Part shown: positions 63,728-64,000 of the stretch, piece after piece
Position numbering within the stretch: position 1 is the stretch's first letter
How the letters are laid out: the number at the start of each line of letters is the position of its first letter
Source of the DNA: Symbiodinium natans
Taxonomy: Eukaryota > Sar > Dinophyceae > Suessiales > Symbiodiniaceae
Length of the DNA: 64,000 nt
NCBI GenBank assembly: GCA_905221605.1
Contig: CAJNDS010002278.1
Location: 285,364 to 349,363, forward strand
Reading direction: 5' to 3'
The notes under the pieces: generated by a model
The model's database searches: none
Told to the model about the DNA's origin: nothing
The model's input: only the letters and a program-made list of their open reading frames with translations
Position numbers and translations under genes: made by a program

Positions 63728-64000
63728 GGCTTCTGGGCTTTAGATTTGAGGTGTGAGAGTGTGTGTTTCGGTTTTGCTAAGCTTTTCCTGTCTAAAGCCT
63801 GCGGCTAAACCCTACGCCCTAAACCCTCAACCCTAAGCCCTATGCCCTAAGCAGCAAACCCTGCTGGGGGCCCACACCCAAAGCCCTGCACTTTGAACGT
63901 GGTTCCCTGCACCTTTCGTGGCCTTGAAGACCTGAGGCCCTCACTGGGTACCCGGGCTGTGGCTTGGGGTTTCGAGTTTTGGATGTCAGTTGCTTAAACC

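Larger units (their letters stand above)
61047..64000. other. Repeat-dominated right end
   Basis: Telomere-like tracts in both orientations, a family G element and short unique islands (for example 61855-61930 and 63150-63230). The islands have good GC content, but I could not settle an exon or strand. Confidence 0.5.

Noticed and set aside
1-64000. A chromosome end
   Set aside because: Telomere-like tracts occur in both orientations throughout, are short, and are separated by unique DNA; none runs off the window edge.

Overview
This window looks like nuclear DNA of a dinoflagellate, most likely one of the Suessiales (Symbiodiniaceae or Polarella-like); that rank is inference. Three things point there. 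Tracts of the plant-type telomere heptamer TTTAGGG/CCCTAAA, a type reported in dinoflagellates, recur in both orientations throughout the 64 kb. Many short (about 90-180 bp) palindromic elements lie between them. The only long gene encodes the ubiquitin-like plus FAAILGDGSVVTWG-repeat (RCC1-like) protein type common in dinoflagellate gene sets. There is no operon structure, rRNA, tRNA or CRISPR array, and almost all other open frames are short accidents of the repeats.

Layout: 0.5-9.5 kb, 20.9-26.6 kb, 28.6-36.8 kb, 42.2-47.0 kb and 50.6-61.0 kb contain short GC-rich islands of about 28-100 nt on the + strand, which I read as micro-exons. Several, when joined at GT/GC/GA...AG borders, keep frame and build a cysteine module of the form C-x3-C-x2-G[YF]-x(7-14)-C-x(1-3)-G-x-[WF], resembling a CCP/sushi module. 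The sequence between them is telomere-like tracts, miniature inverted-repeat elements, homopolymers and microsatellites. In at least ten cases the C-rich strand tract lies before an exon and the G-rich tract after it, so a typical intron would begin with GTTTAGGG-like and end with CCCTAAA-like sequence.

The one clear gene, at 47.6-49.1 kb, is intronless, encodes 492 residues and would lie inside one of these introns on the same strand. A broken copy of its 5' end follows at 50.0 kb and stops exactly at a TTTAGGG tract. At least eleven families of short inverted-repeat elements were recognised by eye. Members of several are interrupted or truncated by TTTAGGG tracts, so telomere-like sequence seems to have been inserted at, or to have healed, many breaks.

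All micro-exon calls come from reading by eye without transcripts. Splice sites were chosen partly because they keep frame, so they are hypotheses. The long reverse-strand frame opposite the repeat gene is a mirror image of it, not a gene.
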